This document shows positions 6,408 through 13,590 of a stretch of DNA of 32,643 nucleotides, piece after piece (within the stretch, counting starts at the first letter, position 1; each line of letters begins with the position of its first letter). The position numbers and the translations under genes were made by a program. The notes under the pieces are model-generated. The model saw only the letters and a list, made by a program, of their open reading frames with translations, did not search any database and was not told the DNA's origin. Origin of the DNA: a virus; IMG/VR virus record IMGVR_UViG_3300046012_000791, positions 1 to 32,643 of that record; one strand, given 5' to 3'.

Positions 6408-7465
6408 TCCTCCGTGAAAATCCTCCGTGGGTCTGCGGCAGCAGCGAGGATCTGCGCGCGCAGGTCAGTCCTCAGCTCCATTTCGGCCAGTACATCAGCC
6501 TGCATAGCCGCCTTCCCCTGCCATTTACGGCCATCGAAGGTGTACCACCCGGTGCCACGGATGACACCGAATTCGATTCCCAGACGGACATACTCCTTAC
6601 CGAGATCATAGTCCCCACGCCGGAAACCACGGACAGGCGCGTCCCGGAAATAGAAATCGACAGCTGCTACCTGCTGGGGAGGTGCTGCCTTGTTCTTCAG
6701 CGTGGTCATCTTGATGGACTGCCCGACCTTCACCGGCCCGCCCGTGATGGAGGGCCACTTCTCGGTGAGCCACTCATCACGCGCCAGGCGCAAGCGCACG
6801 AAGTACGCGAAATCCTTGCCGTGCCCGCCGGGTGAGGTCTGCGGGGTCCCGGCCGGGGACCAGCCGCCGATCTTATCCCGGAACTGGTTGATAATCAGCC
6901 CGATGAAAGGCCGCTCAGTACCGTCCGAGGCGCGCTGTGAGGCCGCTCCTGCCTTGCGCCAGAACTTGTTGAACAGCTTGGCACCCAGGGCCACGGAAAA
7001 CTCGTCCATGGCCTTCTCAGCCTCTTCATCAGGAAGCAGGGCCGGGTAGGAGTCCAGGGCAATGCAGTCAAACGCCCGGGATTCAGCGCTCTGGATCACC
7101 AGCTCCAGGGCCAGCTCCATCTTCTGGGTGCGCACCAGTTCCACCCGGTCGTTATCCACACCCAGCGCGCGTGCCTGGTCACTGTCAAAATGCTCCCCGG
7201 CCACCCACAGCGTGGTGAAGGACGGGTCCAGGCGCTGGTTGGCAGCGATGGTCTTGAGCAGGATCGCCGTCTTGCCGGCCGACTCGTTGCCGATGATCTC
7301 TGACCACTGATTGCCGGGCCAGCCCCCTCCCAGGATCACGTCCAGGGACAGGGAGCCGGTGGTGAACTTCGGGGGAACGACCATCTCGCTGGCCGTTACC
7401 AGGGTATGGGGGCCCAGGTGCTTGTTTAACCGGGCCTTCAGCTCGTCTAAGGTTTCAGTGGGCAC
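6404..7465 (-). CDS. recA: RecA-like recombinase
   Basis: 353 residues, close to the length of bacterial RecA. FTTGSLSLDVILGGGWPG (34-51) leads into a Walker A GNESAGKT (59-66). A Walker-B-like strand CIALDSYPALLPD lies around 134-146, and the L2-like region INQFRDKIGGW...TSPGGHGKDFAYFVRLRL around 193-230. It forms filaments on ssDNA and promotes strand exchange; in a phage it would drive recombination-dependent replication and repair. The GTG start has GAGG six bases upstream and overlaps the preceding gene by 11 bases. It lacks the long acidic RecA tail and is diverged from host RecA, so it looks phage-adapted. Confidence 0.88.
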   Translation of the reverse strand: MPTETLDELKARLNKHLGPHTLVTASEMVVPPKFTTGSLSLDVILGGGWPGNQWSEIIGNESAGKTAILLKTIAANQRLDPSFTTLWVAGEHFDSDQARALGVDNDRVELVRTQKMELALELVIQSAESRAFDCIALDSYPALLPDEEAEKAMDEFSVALGAKLFNKFWRKAGAASQRASDGTERPFIGLIINQFRDKIGGWSPAGTPQTSPGGHGKDFAYFVRLRLARDEWLTEKWPSITGGPVKVGQSIKMTTLKNKAAPPQQVAAVDFYFRDAPVRGFRRGDYDLGKEYVRLGIEFGVIRGTGWYTFDGRKWQGKAAMQADVLAEMELRTDLRAQILAAAADPRRIFTEE

Positions 7466-7628
7466 GAGGTTCCTCAGTGGTAAGGGAAGTCAGTAACTTC
7501 CACATCCGGATTTCCAGGGAAGTAGCTGGGTGGGCATGCCCAGAAGGGAGTTCCACACGCGCCTCATTCCCGGATATCCACCGGAATTCAGTGATGCCCA
7601 GAATACCTTTTGCATCCAGCAGCGTCAA
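7455..7628 (-). CDS. 57-residue unknown protein, TTG start
   Basis: Reads MTLLDAKGILGITEFRWISGNEARVELPSG and so on to SLTTEEPRAH, starting at a TTG whose last two bases are the first two of the preceding TGA (TTGA). The frame is open much farther upstream, but there it runs opposite the reading of the zinc-ribbon gene and is Arg/Pro/Gly-rich, so the short form is preferred. No family recognised; it has strand-like segments followed by a helix. The stop overlaps the recA start by 11 bases. Confidence 0.6.
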   Translation of the reverse strand: MTLLDAKGILGITEFRWISGNEARVELPSGHAHPATSLEIRMWKLLTSLTTEEPRAH

Positions 7629-8125
7629 GAGATCCGGCCTGCCTGCGTGTCGGTCGGGTTGTAATTCGCACGTCCTCCTGCGCCGGCCGAGGCAGCCACC
7701 GAGCCCAGGATGCGCCCCGAGCCGTCCGTGACCGTCATGGACGAGACCTGACGTGCGGGTTTGCCCGGCGCACCTCCTGCTGCGGAGGTAGAGGACATCC
7801 CGGAAGTGGACTGCACGACGGGATAGCCGCAGGCGAAGCAGCGCTTGCGCTGGGTGCCGGTGGGGGCAAAGTAATCCGTGCCCCCGCAGCCCGGGCACAG
7901 GCCCTCCTGGGTGGCAGCTGCGTACCGGTTCGCCCGGATGGACTCCAGGCCGATAACCCGGTGGTCGTCCGGGCCGGGCTGCTGCGGGGGCTGAGCCTCC
8001 TGCTGCGGGGCAGCCGGCTGGGGATGGGGGGTGGCCCACCACGGCCCGGACAGGGGGGCCTGGGCAGGACGCTGGACTGGCTTAGGGGCACTTTCTGCTA
8101 CCTTACGCGCCCAGAAGTTGCTCAT
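7625..8125 (-). CDS. Zinc-ribbon protein with Pro/Gln/Ala-rich linkers
   Basis: 166 residues. The first 55 and the last 50 are low-complexity (Pro, Gln, Ala, Gly, Ser). The middle holds a zinc ribbon, GLCPGCGGTDYFAPT...RCFACGYP, at about residues 75-101. The ribbon would bind one zinc and could contact nucleic acid or a replication partner. The start ATG has GAGGT five bases upstream and lies 25 bases after the polymerase stop. No named family; its place between polymerase and recA suggests a replication accessory (inference). Confidence 0.75.
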   Translation of the reverse strand: MSNFWARKVAESAPKPVQRPAQAPLSGPWWATPHPQPAAPQQEAQPPQQPGPDDHRVIGLESIRANRYAAATQEGLCPGCGGTDYFAPTGTQRKRCFACGYPVVQSTSGMSSTSAAGGAPGKPARQVSSMTVTDGSGRILGSVAASAGAGGRANYNPTDTQAGRIS

Positions 8126-8150
8126 CTGCTACCTCACACTCTTCCAGCCA

Positions 8151-10160
8151 CTATTTGGCTTCGCTCCAGCGATCTGCGGTATTGACCTCGATGGACAGGG
8201 GGACGCGCACCAGGTCCTGCATCGCCAGGCCGGTCATGGCCTCACGCAGGATATCTTCTGCCAGCTCCGTCTTGCTGTCGGGTGCGGACAGCACGATCTC
8301 GTCGTGGACGGTCATGAGCATCTTGATGTCCTCACCCCTGCGAGGATCATTGTACGCCCGGATCATTGCCAGTTTCTGGAGGTCAGCGGCACTTCCCTGG
8401 ATCAGGGAATTAAAGCACTGGCGCTCAGCCGGCATACGGTACTTGTCGTCAGGGGACAGCAAATCCAGGATGCGCCGCTTGCGTCCCAGGAGCGTCGTCA
8501 GGCAGGGGTAAGGCTGCGCCTTGCGGGTATTGCGCAGCAGGGCCTGCCGGTAGCCGTAGACCTCGGGGAAGCGCCGCTTGTGCTCGTTCAGGATCTCGCG
8601 CGCCTGCGTGTCGCTGACCTTGGCCATTGCCGCTACTTTCTTGACGCCGGCGCCGTAGACCGTGGCGAAACCCAGGGTCTTGCCCAGATCCTGGCGCTCG
8701 TCCTTGGTGACCTCCTCCTGGCTCTTGCCCAGCACCATCGCAGCAGTCATCCGGTGCGGGTCACCGCCAGCGTGGAAAGTGTCGAACAGCGCGCCGTAGC
8801 CGATGTAATGCGCCAGCACCACCAGCTCGATCTGGGCGAAGTCAGCAACGACCAGCTGATGCCCGGGCTCAGAGATGAACAGGCCCCGGATGGTCCGGCC
8901 CAGATCAGAGGAAGGACGTGGGATGTTCTGGAGGTTGGGCTCCCGGCAGGAGAAGCGACCAGTCTTGGTGCCGTACTGCACGAAGTCAGCGTGAATACGG
9001 CCGTCATAAATACGGCGTGGCTTTCCCGGGTTATCCGGATCGCCCAGATAGCCGATGATATACGTGCCCAGGATCTTGAAAGTCTCCTGGTACGCCAGGA
9101 TGGCGGCAGCTAACGGGTTGCTGTAATTCTCCTGGAGCGCTTCCTCATCAGTGGAGAAGGAATAGACGTCGGGCTTAAAGCCCTTGGGGTCCTCATCCTT
9201 CTTTTTGCGCGCGCTCTTGGTCAGCCGGGTGGTTTTCAGTCCCTGGCCGCCCTCAGATTTAGGCCCGTACAGCAGCTTCTGCTTCTGCGGGGTGGAATTC
9301 AGGTTGAACTGAAGCGGTTTGGTGTTCCTGCCCGCAGCCGTGAACACGTCAAATTTCAGGTTCTCCACCCGCTGGCCCAGCCTGGCCTTCTGGGTGCGCA
9401 TCTCCTCTTCGTCCACCAGCGCGCCGGTCAGGCGCATGTTCACCATCACCGGAAGCAGCTCGTGCTCGATCCGGTGGATATCCTCCAGGCCGTCAGCCTC
9501 GATCTGGGGGGAAAATCTCCGGTACAGCAGCCAGCAGAGCCGGGCGTCCAGGTAGGAGTACAGCGCAACCTTGGAGAACGGGTAGCTCTCCACGCAGGTG
9601 CCGATTTCCTCGTCATCATAACTGAAATGAAAGATATCCCTGACAAGGTATTTCAGGCCGAACCGGCGCCGGTTCTCATCCAGCAGCCACGCGTCGATGA
9701 TGGTGTCCTCATACGGCGCGCAAGGGACGCACCCGTAGTACTTTTTCAGGGCTGCAAAGTCAAAAGACGCGCCGTGGGCAATCTTGATGATGGCCGGGCT
9801 GAAAAATAACGGCTCCAGGACACGGAACACCGTCTCGGGATACAGCTGCACCGGGGCCGGCTCGTACACCGGCACCGATTTATTGTAGAATTTCCCGGCT
9901 TTGGTACTGTCATCCCCGTAAGGGGTCGGGATTTTGTCCATGCGCACAACACGGTCCCCGATGGGATGACCGAAAGGAATGGCCACAGCCATCCCGTCCG
10001 TGGCCAAGGACAGCCAGGACAAGCTATTGAGGTGGGGGACGCCCCGGTTCTCCCCCTGAGCCTCAGTGTCAAAAGCAAATGCCGGGCGCGCCAGAAAATA
10101 ATCCCGTACCTCGCGCAGATGTTCCTCGGTGAGAACAATACTGGGGGAAAGACCCGTCAT
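8151..10160 (-). CDS. Family A DNA polymerase with 3'-5' exonuclease
   Basis: 669 residues. An N-terminal exonuclease domain is present: FDTE at 30-33, AHGASFD as motif II, YSYLD as motif III. The polymerase follows: motif A VVADFAQIELVVLAH, motif B RQDLGKTLGFATVYG, motif C MTVHDEIVLS near residue 616. No 5' nuclease domain is present, as is usual for phage replicative enzymes. Two signature positions differ from the common form: the motif-A Arg (DYSQIELR) is Val, and the motif-II Asn is Gly. Phe in motif B is the residue that usually excludes dideoxynucleotides. It is the likely replicative polymerase. The ATG overlaps the preceding stop (ATGA); the nearest GGAG is 13 bases away, so translation is probably coupled. 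Confidence 0.93.
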   Translation of the reverse strand: MTGLSPSIVLTEEHLREVRDYFLARPAFAFDTEAQGENRGVPHLNSLSWLSLATDGMAVAIPFGHPIGDRVVRMDKIPTPYGDDSTKAGKFYNKSVPVYEPAPVQLYPETVFRVLEPLFFSPAIIKIAHGASFDFAALKKYYGCVPCAPYEDTIIDAWLLDENRRRFGLKYLVRDIFHFSYDDEEIGTCVESYPFSKVALYSYLDARLCWLLYRRFSPQIEADGLEDIHRIEHELLPVMVNMRLTGALVDEEEMRTQKARLGQRVENLKFDVFTAAGRNTKPLQFNLNSTPQKQKLLYGPKSEGGQGLKTTRLTKSARKKKDEDPKGFKPDVYSFSTDEEALQENYSNPLAAAILAYQETFKILGTYIIGYLGDPDNPGKPRRIYDGRIHADFVQYGTKTGRFSCREPNLQNIPRPSSDLGRTIRGLFISEPGHQLVVADFAQIELVVLAHYIGYGALFDTFHAGGDPHRMTAAMVLGKSQEEVTKDERQDLGKTLGFATVYGAGVKKVAAMAKVSDTQAREILNEHKRRFPEVYGYRQALLRNTRKAQPYPCLTTLLGRKRRILDLLSPDDKYRMPAERQCFNSLIQGSAADLQKLAMIRAYNDPRRGEDIKMLMTVHDEIVLSAPDSKTELAEDILREAMTGLAMQDLVRVPLSIEVNTADRWSEAK

Positions 10161-10378
10161 GGAGAATTATCATCTCCTAAAAGATTCACTTTTACTGCCA
10201 CCCAGTTATGTACTTCCGGGTGAATTGAAGTACAGCGATGGTGTACCACGATACTGTCGCTATCAGCATCAATTTCCACAGAAGGCTGGCAGCCGCATAA
10301 TTCGTCAACGAGATGATTTCCCCCGGGGAACTGCATCATGGACGGGGGAAAGCACAGGACGTGAAAAAGACTGCTCAT
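10157..10378 (-). CDS. Small Cys/His-containing unknown protein
   Basis: 73 residues from ATG 10378, which has AGGA five bases upstream. The pattern NHLVDELCGCQPSV followed by DSDSIVVHHRC is reminiscent of small actinophage proteins with a CxC motif and a following VxHH strand; their function is unknown. The frame is open to 10486, but the upstream part spans a long palindrome and is unlikely to be translated. The stop overlaps the polymerase start. Confidence 0.65.
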   Translation of the reverse strand: MSSLFHVLCFPPSMMQFPGGNHLVDELCGCQPSVEIDADSDSIVVHHRCTSIHPEVHNWVAVKVNLLGDDNSP

Positions 10379-10396
10379 GTAATTCCTATGATAGAG

Positions 10397-10428
10397 CCCC
10401 GGGGATCCTGGTGCCAGGATCCCCGGGG
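10397..10428. repeat. Perfect 15-bp inverted repeat (hairpin)
   Basis: CCCCGGGGATCCTGG and its exact reverse complement are separated by two bases, in the 55-base gap between 10434-10670 and 10157-10378. There is no T-run on either side, so it is not a standard intrinsic terminator. It could be an RNA processing or stability element, or an operator. It precedes the polymerase gene pair. Confidence 0.7.
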
Positions 10429-10433
10429 ACTGA

Positions 10434-10670
10434 TCAGGAACGCAGCCTGTCGTACTCTGCCTGACGGACCCACCGGATCTTGCCATTGCCCGTGGAAAAG
10501 TCCAGCCACATCACCATCTGGTGGGCCTTCGTGATTTCCTGGGCTGCCTGGATCTCGCCTTTGACGGCGTGCTTCTTGGGACGCGCCTGGCTGCTGTTGG
10601 ATGTACGGGACTTATAGTGCCCCGTCCCCCCTACACGGTACTTGCGCCGGAGGGGGATTTCCACGCTCAT
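10434..10670 (-). CDS. Small basic unknown protein
   Basis: 78 residues. The first half is very basic (LRRKYRVGGTGHYKSRTSNSSQARPKKHAVKG). The second has a helix (QAAQEITKAHQMVMWL) and ends in KIRWVRQAEYDRLRS. The basic tail suggests nucleic-acid contact, but no family is recognised. The ATG has GGAG five bases upstream, within the end of the ssDNA-binding protein gene. Confidence 0.7.
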   Translation of the reverse strand: MSVEIPLRRKYRVGGTGHYKSRTSNSSQARPKKHAVKGEIQAAQEITKAHQMVMWLDFSTGNGKIRWVRQAEYDRLRS

Positions 10671-10672
10671 GA

Positions 10673-11296
10673 CTACTCCAGGGTCTCTGCGATCTCGCGC
10701 AGATCCTCAACGCTGTCGGGACGGATGTACTCGTTGCCGTGCCGGGCCAGCTCGGCCACCTCAGCCAGGACCAGGGGCTCCACGTTCCAGTCGTCCTCCA
10801 GGTCCCGGTCCTTGACCGGGAGAAGGGAGTAGGAGAAGAAGTTATTGGACTCCTTCAGCTTACTGACGGAGAAGTAGAGGTTGTCCCGGTTAATAGGCGA
10901 GTTCTTGTCAGACTTGGCCATCGCCTCGATTTTGCCGGCAGGCCCGGGGGATGCTGCCCACACCTTGACGGTGGAGGGGTCATCCAGCATGTCGATCACG
11001 TTGAACAGCACCAGGAAAGAGGGCTGATCACCCTTTTCGCACAACGGGCAGTCATCACCCAGGCAGACGAACGTCTGGCGCTGTCCCTTGGGCTGATTGC
11101 GCAGCCAGTGACGGTAATAGGACTCGAACGGCTCGGCGTCCAGGAACTTGACCAGCTTGTCCTCACCCTCGGGGACCTGGAAGTCCTGGGCGAAGGTGCC
11201 ACGGGCCTTGCGGGCGCTGCGGAACGCGTCCCAGCCGGCGCCCTGGGCGCCAGTAGGTGCATCGACGGTGGTGGGTAATGGCGAACGACGGGTCAT
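10673..11296 (-). CDS. gp32-like single-stranded DNA-binding protein
   Basis: 207 residues. H63 together with CLGDDCPLC (C78, C83, C86) forms a zinc knuckle inside an OB-like region (KLVKFLDAEPFESYYRHWL ... QTFVCLGDDCPLC ... FLVLFNVID). Acidic stretches follow and the C-terminus is acidic (DSVEDLREIAETLE). This layout is that of phage gp32-type ssDNA-binding proteins. It would coat ssDNA and coordinate polymerase, helicase and RecA, which all lie nearby. The ATG overlaps the preceding stop (ATGA). Confidence 0.75.
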   Translation of the reverse strand: MTRRSPLPTTVDAPTGAQGAGWDAFRSARKARGTFAQDFQVPEGEDKLVKFLDAEPFESYYRHWLRNQPKGQRQTFVCLGDDCPLCEKGDQPSFLVLFNVIDMLDDPSTVKVWAASPGPAGKIEAMAKSDKNSPINRDNLYFSVSKLKESNNFFSYSLLPVKDRDLEDDWNVEPLVLAEVAELARHGNEYIRPDSVEDLREIAETLE

Positions 11297-11523
11297 GAGG
11301 GGGTTTCCTGCTTCCAGTGAAAGATGAACGACTTGTCGGCGGTGAGCCCGGAGGATTCCCGGACCTCCATAATATCCTTCCTCAGCTGATCGTCAAGGAT
11401 TTTCTGGAGTAAGTCTCCTGATCCTTGCAGTTCCTGCTCTGTCGCCTCCACCTCAGCGTGGAGTTCCACCCACTCGTAATTGCCGAGGTTGACGTGGAGA
11501 ACAGTTCTTCGCCTGACGATCAT
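11293..11523 (-). CDS. Small unknown protein
   Basis: 76 residues: an N-terminal beta hairpin (IVRRRTVLHVNLGNYEWVELHAEVE), then a helix (EQELQGSGDLLQKILDDQLRKDIMEV). No family recognised. The ATG overlaps the MerR-like gene stop and the TGA overlaps the ssDNA-binding protein start, so it is coupled on both sides. Confidence 0.7.
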   Translation of the reverse strand: MIVRRRTVLHVNLGNYEWVELHAEVEATEQELQGSGDLLQKILDDQLRKDIMEVRESSGLTADKSFIFHWKQETPS

Positions 11524-11942
11524 ATCTTATCCAGCTCCCTGAAAAGTGCGGTAACTTTTTCCGTGAACCCGGTCTCCTTTATTTTCTTCGTCAGATCATC
11601 CAGCAGGCCCTCCTCTGCTGCGATGTTGACAATGCCCTGAATGTGGGCAAGGCCGTAGAGACGCCTGTCCCCCCTCTTGTCGCGCGTGCCATCGAGGTTG
11701 CTGATGCCACGGACAAGATAGGGGGCACGGGGGATGATTCCCTGGGATTCCCATCGCCGCAGGGTCACCGGCTTGCGCAGCAGGGCAGCAGCCAGCTGGC
11801 CGAGTGTGTACATCGGCCAGACGCCCTTGCGTCCTTTAACCGGGTAAAAGCCATACGGCTCGCCTAACTCCGGGGGAGGGGAAGAGGGCTTTTCCTGATA
11901 CGACTTCCGGGGAGTTTTACTCCCGGGGTAATAGTCAGTCAT
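11520..11942 (-). CDS. MerR-like helix-turn-helix protein
   Basis: 140 residues. After a disordered Pro/Ser/Lys start, MYTLGQLAAALLRKPVTLRRWESQGIIPRAPYLVRG (about 44-79) is a winged helix-turn-helix of the MerR/excisionase type. RGDRRLYGLAHIQGIV is the usual wing and following helix, and a C-terminal helix follows. No cysteine sensor or effector domain is present. It could be a phage transcriptional regulator or a DNA architectural factor. Its start overlaps the stop of the 30-residue membrane peptide gene. Confidence 0.75.
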   Translation of the reverse strand: MTDYYPGSKTPRKSYQEKPSSPPPELGEPYGFYPVKGRKGVWPMYTLGQLAAALLRKPVTLRRWESQGIIPRAPYLVRGISNLDGTRDKRGDRRLYGLAHIQGIVNIAAEEGLLDDLTKKIKETGFTEKVTALFRELDKI

Positions 11943-12027
11943 GGTAATCAGCCCATATGGCGTACCCGCCGACAGTAACTGCGCCGGCCAGGAGGAATGC
12001 CATCAGAAGCTCCAGCAGCAGGTCCAT
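11935..12027 (-). CDS. 30-residue single-pass membrane peptide
   Basis: Reads MDLLLELLMAFLLAGAVTVG followed by GYAIWADYHD. It has one membrane segment with a short polar C-terminal tail and starts with MDLL like its upstream neighbour. The ATG shares one base with the preceding stop (TAATG) and the TGA overlaps the start of the MerR-like gene by eight bases. These junctions are the main support for such a short gene. Function unknown. Confidence 0.55.
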   Translation of the reverse strand: MDLLLELLMAFLLAGAVTVGGYAIWADYHD

Positions 12028-12113
12028 TACCGGGCCGACCAGAGAAGATAGCCCATCACCGTAAGAAATGCGGTGACAACGCTGGTAATCAGCAAAATGA
12101 TAAGCAGATCCAT
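12027..12113 (-). CDS. 28-residue single-pass membrane peptide
   Basis: Reads MDLLIILLITSVVTAFLTVM followed by GYLLWSAR. One membrane segment, then a short basic end. It begins in TGATG overlap with the gene at 12113-12553 and ends in TAATG overlap with the next peptide. The two share MDLL at the start and GY(A/L)(I/L)W after the membrane segment, so they are probably a tandem duplication. Confidence 0.55.
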   Translation of the reverse strand: MDLLIILLITSVVTAFLTVMGYLLWSAR

Positions 12114-12553
12114 CAGGAGCCCTCCTCGGGAAGGAGAGACCAGGTTACCGTGCGGTCCTCCAGGGAGTCAAGGACCTCATCGGGGATCTTGCCCTCCTGG
12201 TTGAGGATGTAGACCATCTCCCAGTCCGGCTCGCGCCGGGCCGGGATCTCGGTCATGATCTCCTCCAGCAGGCCGTGCTCAGCCAGCCACTCCTGCGCGT
12301 CATCAGTGCGCAGGAAGGGGGACACGGCCTTGCGGGCGACTAACCCGGTGTAGGTCACCCCGTTAATGGTCAGGGGCTCCTCAAAGTCAATATGGCGATG
12401 GCCACGGTCATCCTCGTAGCCGTTCTCGATGACGTAGGGCTTGAGCCAGTCACGTGCCTGGGTCAGCGCGCTGTCAGCCTGCTTGCGCGTGTCACGCTGG
12501 TATAAGAAAGCCTGGGCCGTCATAGCGAGCTGGCTGATGCTGCGTCTGGTCAC
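12113..12553 (-). CDS. Unknown phage protein
   Basis: 146 residues, GTG start at 12553, with an internal ATG at 12523 as alternative; neither has a clear ribosome site. Helical N-terminal part (ADSALTQARDWLKPYVIENG), then HIDFEEPLTINGVTYTGLVARKAVSPFL and an acidic C-terminal half. This is soluble and conserved-looking but not assigned to a family. It lies 13 bases after a small membrane protein gene. Confidence 0.7.
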   Translation of the reverse strand: MTRRSISQLAMTAQAFLYQRDTRKQADSALTQARDWLKPYVIENGYEDDRGHRHIDFEEPLTINGVTYTGLVARKAVSPFLRTDDAQEWLAEHGLLEEIMTEIPARREPDWEMVYILNQEGKIPDEVLDSLEDRTVTWSLLPEEGS

Positions 12554-12565
12554 ACGCCGACACTA

Positions 12566-12754
12566 TCACAGCTGCTCAGAAGGGCCGGGGGTGGTATCAG
12601 GACGGCCATACGCCAGGTACACCAGCACGTCACAGACCAGGCAGGTCAGGAACGCAGCGAACAGAGGATGAGGCTCCAGTGTCCCCAGGGCAGGAAGAGA
12701 CATCACCAGGAACACGGCCATATTCAGCAGGATCCCCCTGGTTACAGTTACCAT
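12566..12754 (-). CDS. Small two-pass membrane protein
   Basis: 62 residues with two hydrophobic segments, about 8-25 (LLNMAVFLVMSLPALGTL) and 31-49 (LFAAFLTCLVCDVLVYLAYG), and a polar tail. The ATG has GGAG five bases upstream. It follows the terminator of the DUF1707-like gene. Size and topology fit a holin or another small membrane effector, but lysis genes were not seen nearby, so this is only a possibility. Confidence 0.7.
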   Translation of the reverse strand: MVTVTRGILLNMAVFLVMSLPALGTLEPHPLFAAFLTCLVCDVLVYLAYGRPDTTPGPSEQL

Positions 12755-12770
12755 CGCATCTCCTTATACG

Positions 12771-12806
12771 CAAAAGGCTCCCGTGTTCCCAGGGAACACG
12801 GGAGCC
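12771..12806 (-). terminator. Intrinsic terminator after the DUF1707-like gene
   Basis: Perfect 15-bp inverted repeat GGCTCCCGTGTTCCC / GGGAACACGGGAGCC followed on the minus strand by TTTT. It begins 10 bases after the stop of the DUF1707-like gene. Confidence 0.8.
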
Positions 12807-12815
12807 AGAGCGGTG

Positions 12816-13472
12816 CTACTGGTCGAGATAGCAGCAGAGGTTGATAATCAGGGCGATGAACGCGACGCCGCCGATCACCGAGCAGGGAATCCCCGCCAGG
12901 GGGACCAGCAGGCCGGCGTGCGCAGAAGCCAGGAAACTGACCGGGACAATCGCCGTGATCAGTGCGGCCACGATGCCGATGAGGGTGACGGTCACCCGGA
13001 ACGCCCGGTTATTCTCCAGCTTCCAGGCCAGGGTGTCCTTCTTTGCCTTCTCAGCGGCTTTCTCGGCGTTCTTCTCCGCCTTCGCCTCAGCCTCGCGCTG
13101 GTCGGCCTCAGGGTCCGGGAGAGCAGGCAGGTCGGCCATCAGCACACGCAGTGCCTGGGCCGTTTCGGAGCTGTCCACAGCCGCTGAGCGTGCGTCGTAC
13201 TCAGCCTCGGTCACGTACCCCATGACTTTGCACTCCTCCAGGTGGGAGCGGTAGCGCAGGCGCTCGTCGTTGCAGACCCGCTGGGCCGGCAGGACGTTCA
13301 CGCCCTCGGGCACAAGCTTGCCCAGCGCGAGGTTGTCCCCGTGGCTGTTCTCAGCCGGGGGCATCCGCTTGGCCCGGACAGCAGGTACATCACGGCGAGG
13401 GATGGGAGCAGGCTGATCCGGGACGATGCGACCGTAATCGTATGCGTAGTCGGGCTGGTGCGGTGCTGGCAA
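12816..13472 (-). CDS. DUF1707-type membrane protein
   Basis: 218 residues from TTG 13472, which has AAGGAG five bases upstream; the frame is open farther up, but through a 19-bp hairpin. Disordered first 65 residues, then VCNDERLRYRSHLEECKVMGYVTEAEYDARSAAVDSSETAQALRVLMADLP, the pattern of the actinobacterial DUF1707 helix-hairpin. A charged Ala/Lys/Glu helix follows (EAEAKAEKNAEKAAEKAKK), and two membrane segments lie at the C-terminus (RVTVTLIGIVAALITAIVPVSFL and LLVPLAGIPCSVIGGVAFIALII). It has its own promoter and terminator, so it is an autonomous unit in the inner membrane. Function of DUF1707 proteins is not established. Confidence 0.78.
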   Translation of the reverse strand: MPAPHQPDYAYDYGRIVPDQPAPIPRRDVPAVRAKRMPPAENSHGDNLALGKLVPEGVNVLPAQRVCNDERLRYRSHLEECKVMGYVTEAEYDARSAAVDSSETAQALRVLMADLPALPDPEADQREAEAKAEKNAEKAAEKAKKDTLAWKLENNRAFRVTVTLIGIVAALITAIVPVSFLASAHAGLLVPLAGIPCSVIGGVAFIALIINLCCYLDQ

Positions 13473-13490
13473 AATGACTCCTTCTGTACC

Positions 13491-13532
13491 GATCAGGAGA
13501 CGTACATGAATGATCATGTACGTCTCCTGATC
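13491..13532. repeat. 19-bp perfect inverted repeat in the leader of the DUF1707-like gene
   Basis: GATCAGGAGACGTACATGA and its exact reverse complement around a four-base loop. In the minus-strand transcript it lies about 20 bases before the ribosome site at 13478-13484. It lacks a T-run. It may protect the messenger or set its translation. Confidence 0.75.
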
Positions 13533-13561
13533 TCCAACGGTGCCTCGCCAAGGCAAGGCTT

Positions 13562-13590
13562 ACGCTACCCGGGTACCACCCGGGTGTCAA
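13562..13590 (-). promoter_or_regulatory. Sigma-70-type promoter for the DUF1707-like gene
   Basis: TTGACA (13585-13590), a 17-base spacer and TAGCGT (13562-13567) on the minus strand. The spacer holds two copies of CCCGGG. The -35 box directly abuts the stop codon of the lipoprotein gene, and the leader of about 80 bases holds two hairpins. Confidence 0.65.

Noticed and set aside
7629-8042. Upstream extension of the 57-residue gene to 8042
   Set aside because: It overlaps the zinc-ribbon gene entirely, is Arg/Pro/Gly-rich, and the TTG at 7628 gives a clean TTGA junction.
8031-9113. 360-codon open frame on the plus strand
   Set aside because: It is the mirror of the polymerase gene, whose motifs are unmistakable on the minus strand; no ribosome site or domain on the plus strand.
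12116-12754. Holin/endolysin lysis cassette near the small membrane proteins
   Set aside because: Membrane proteins fit in size, but no endolysin, amidase or muramidase motif is visible anywhere in the window.
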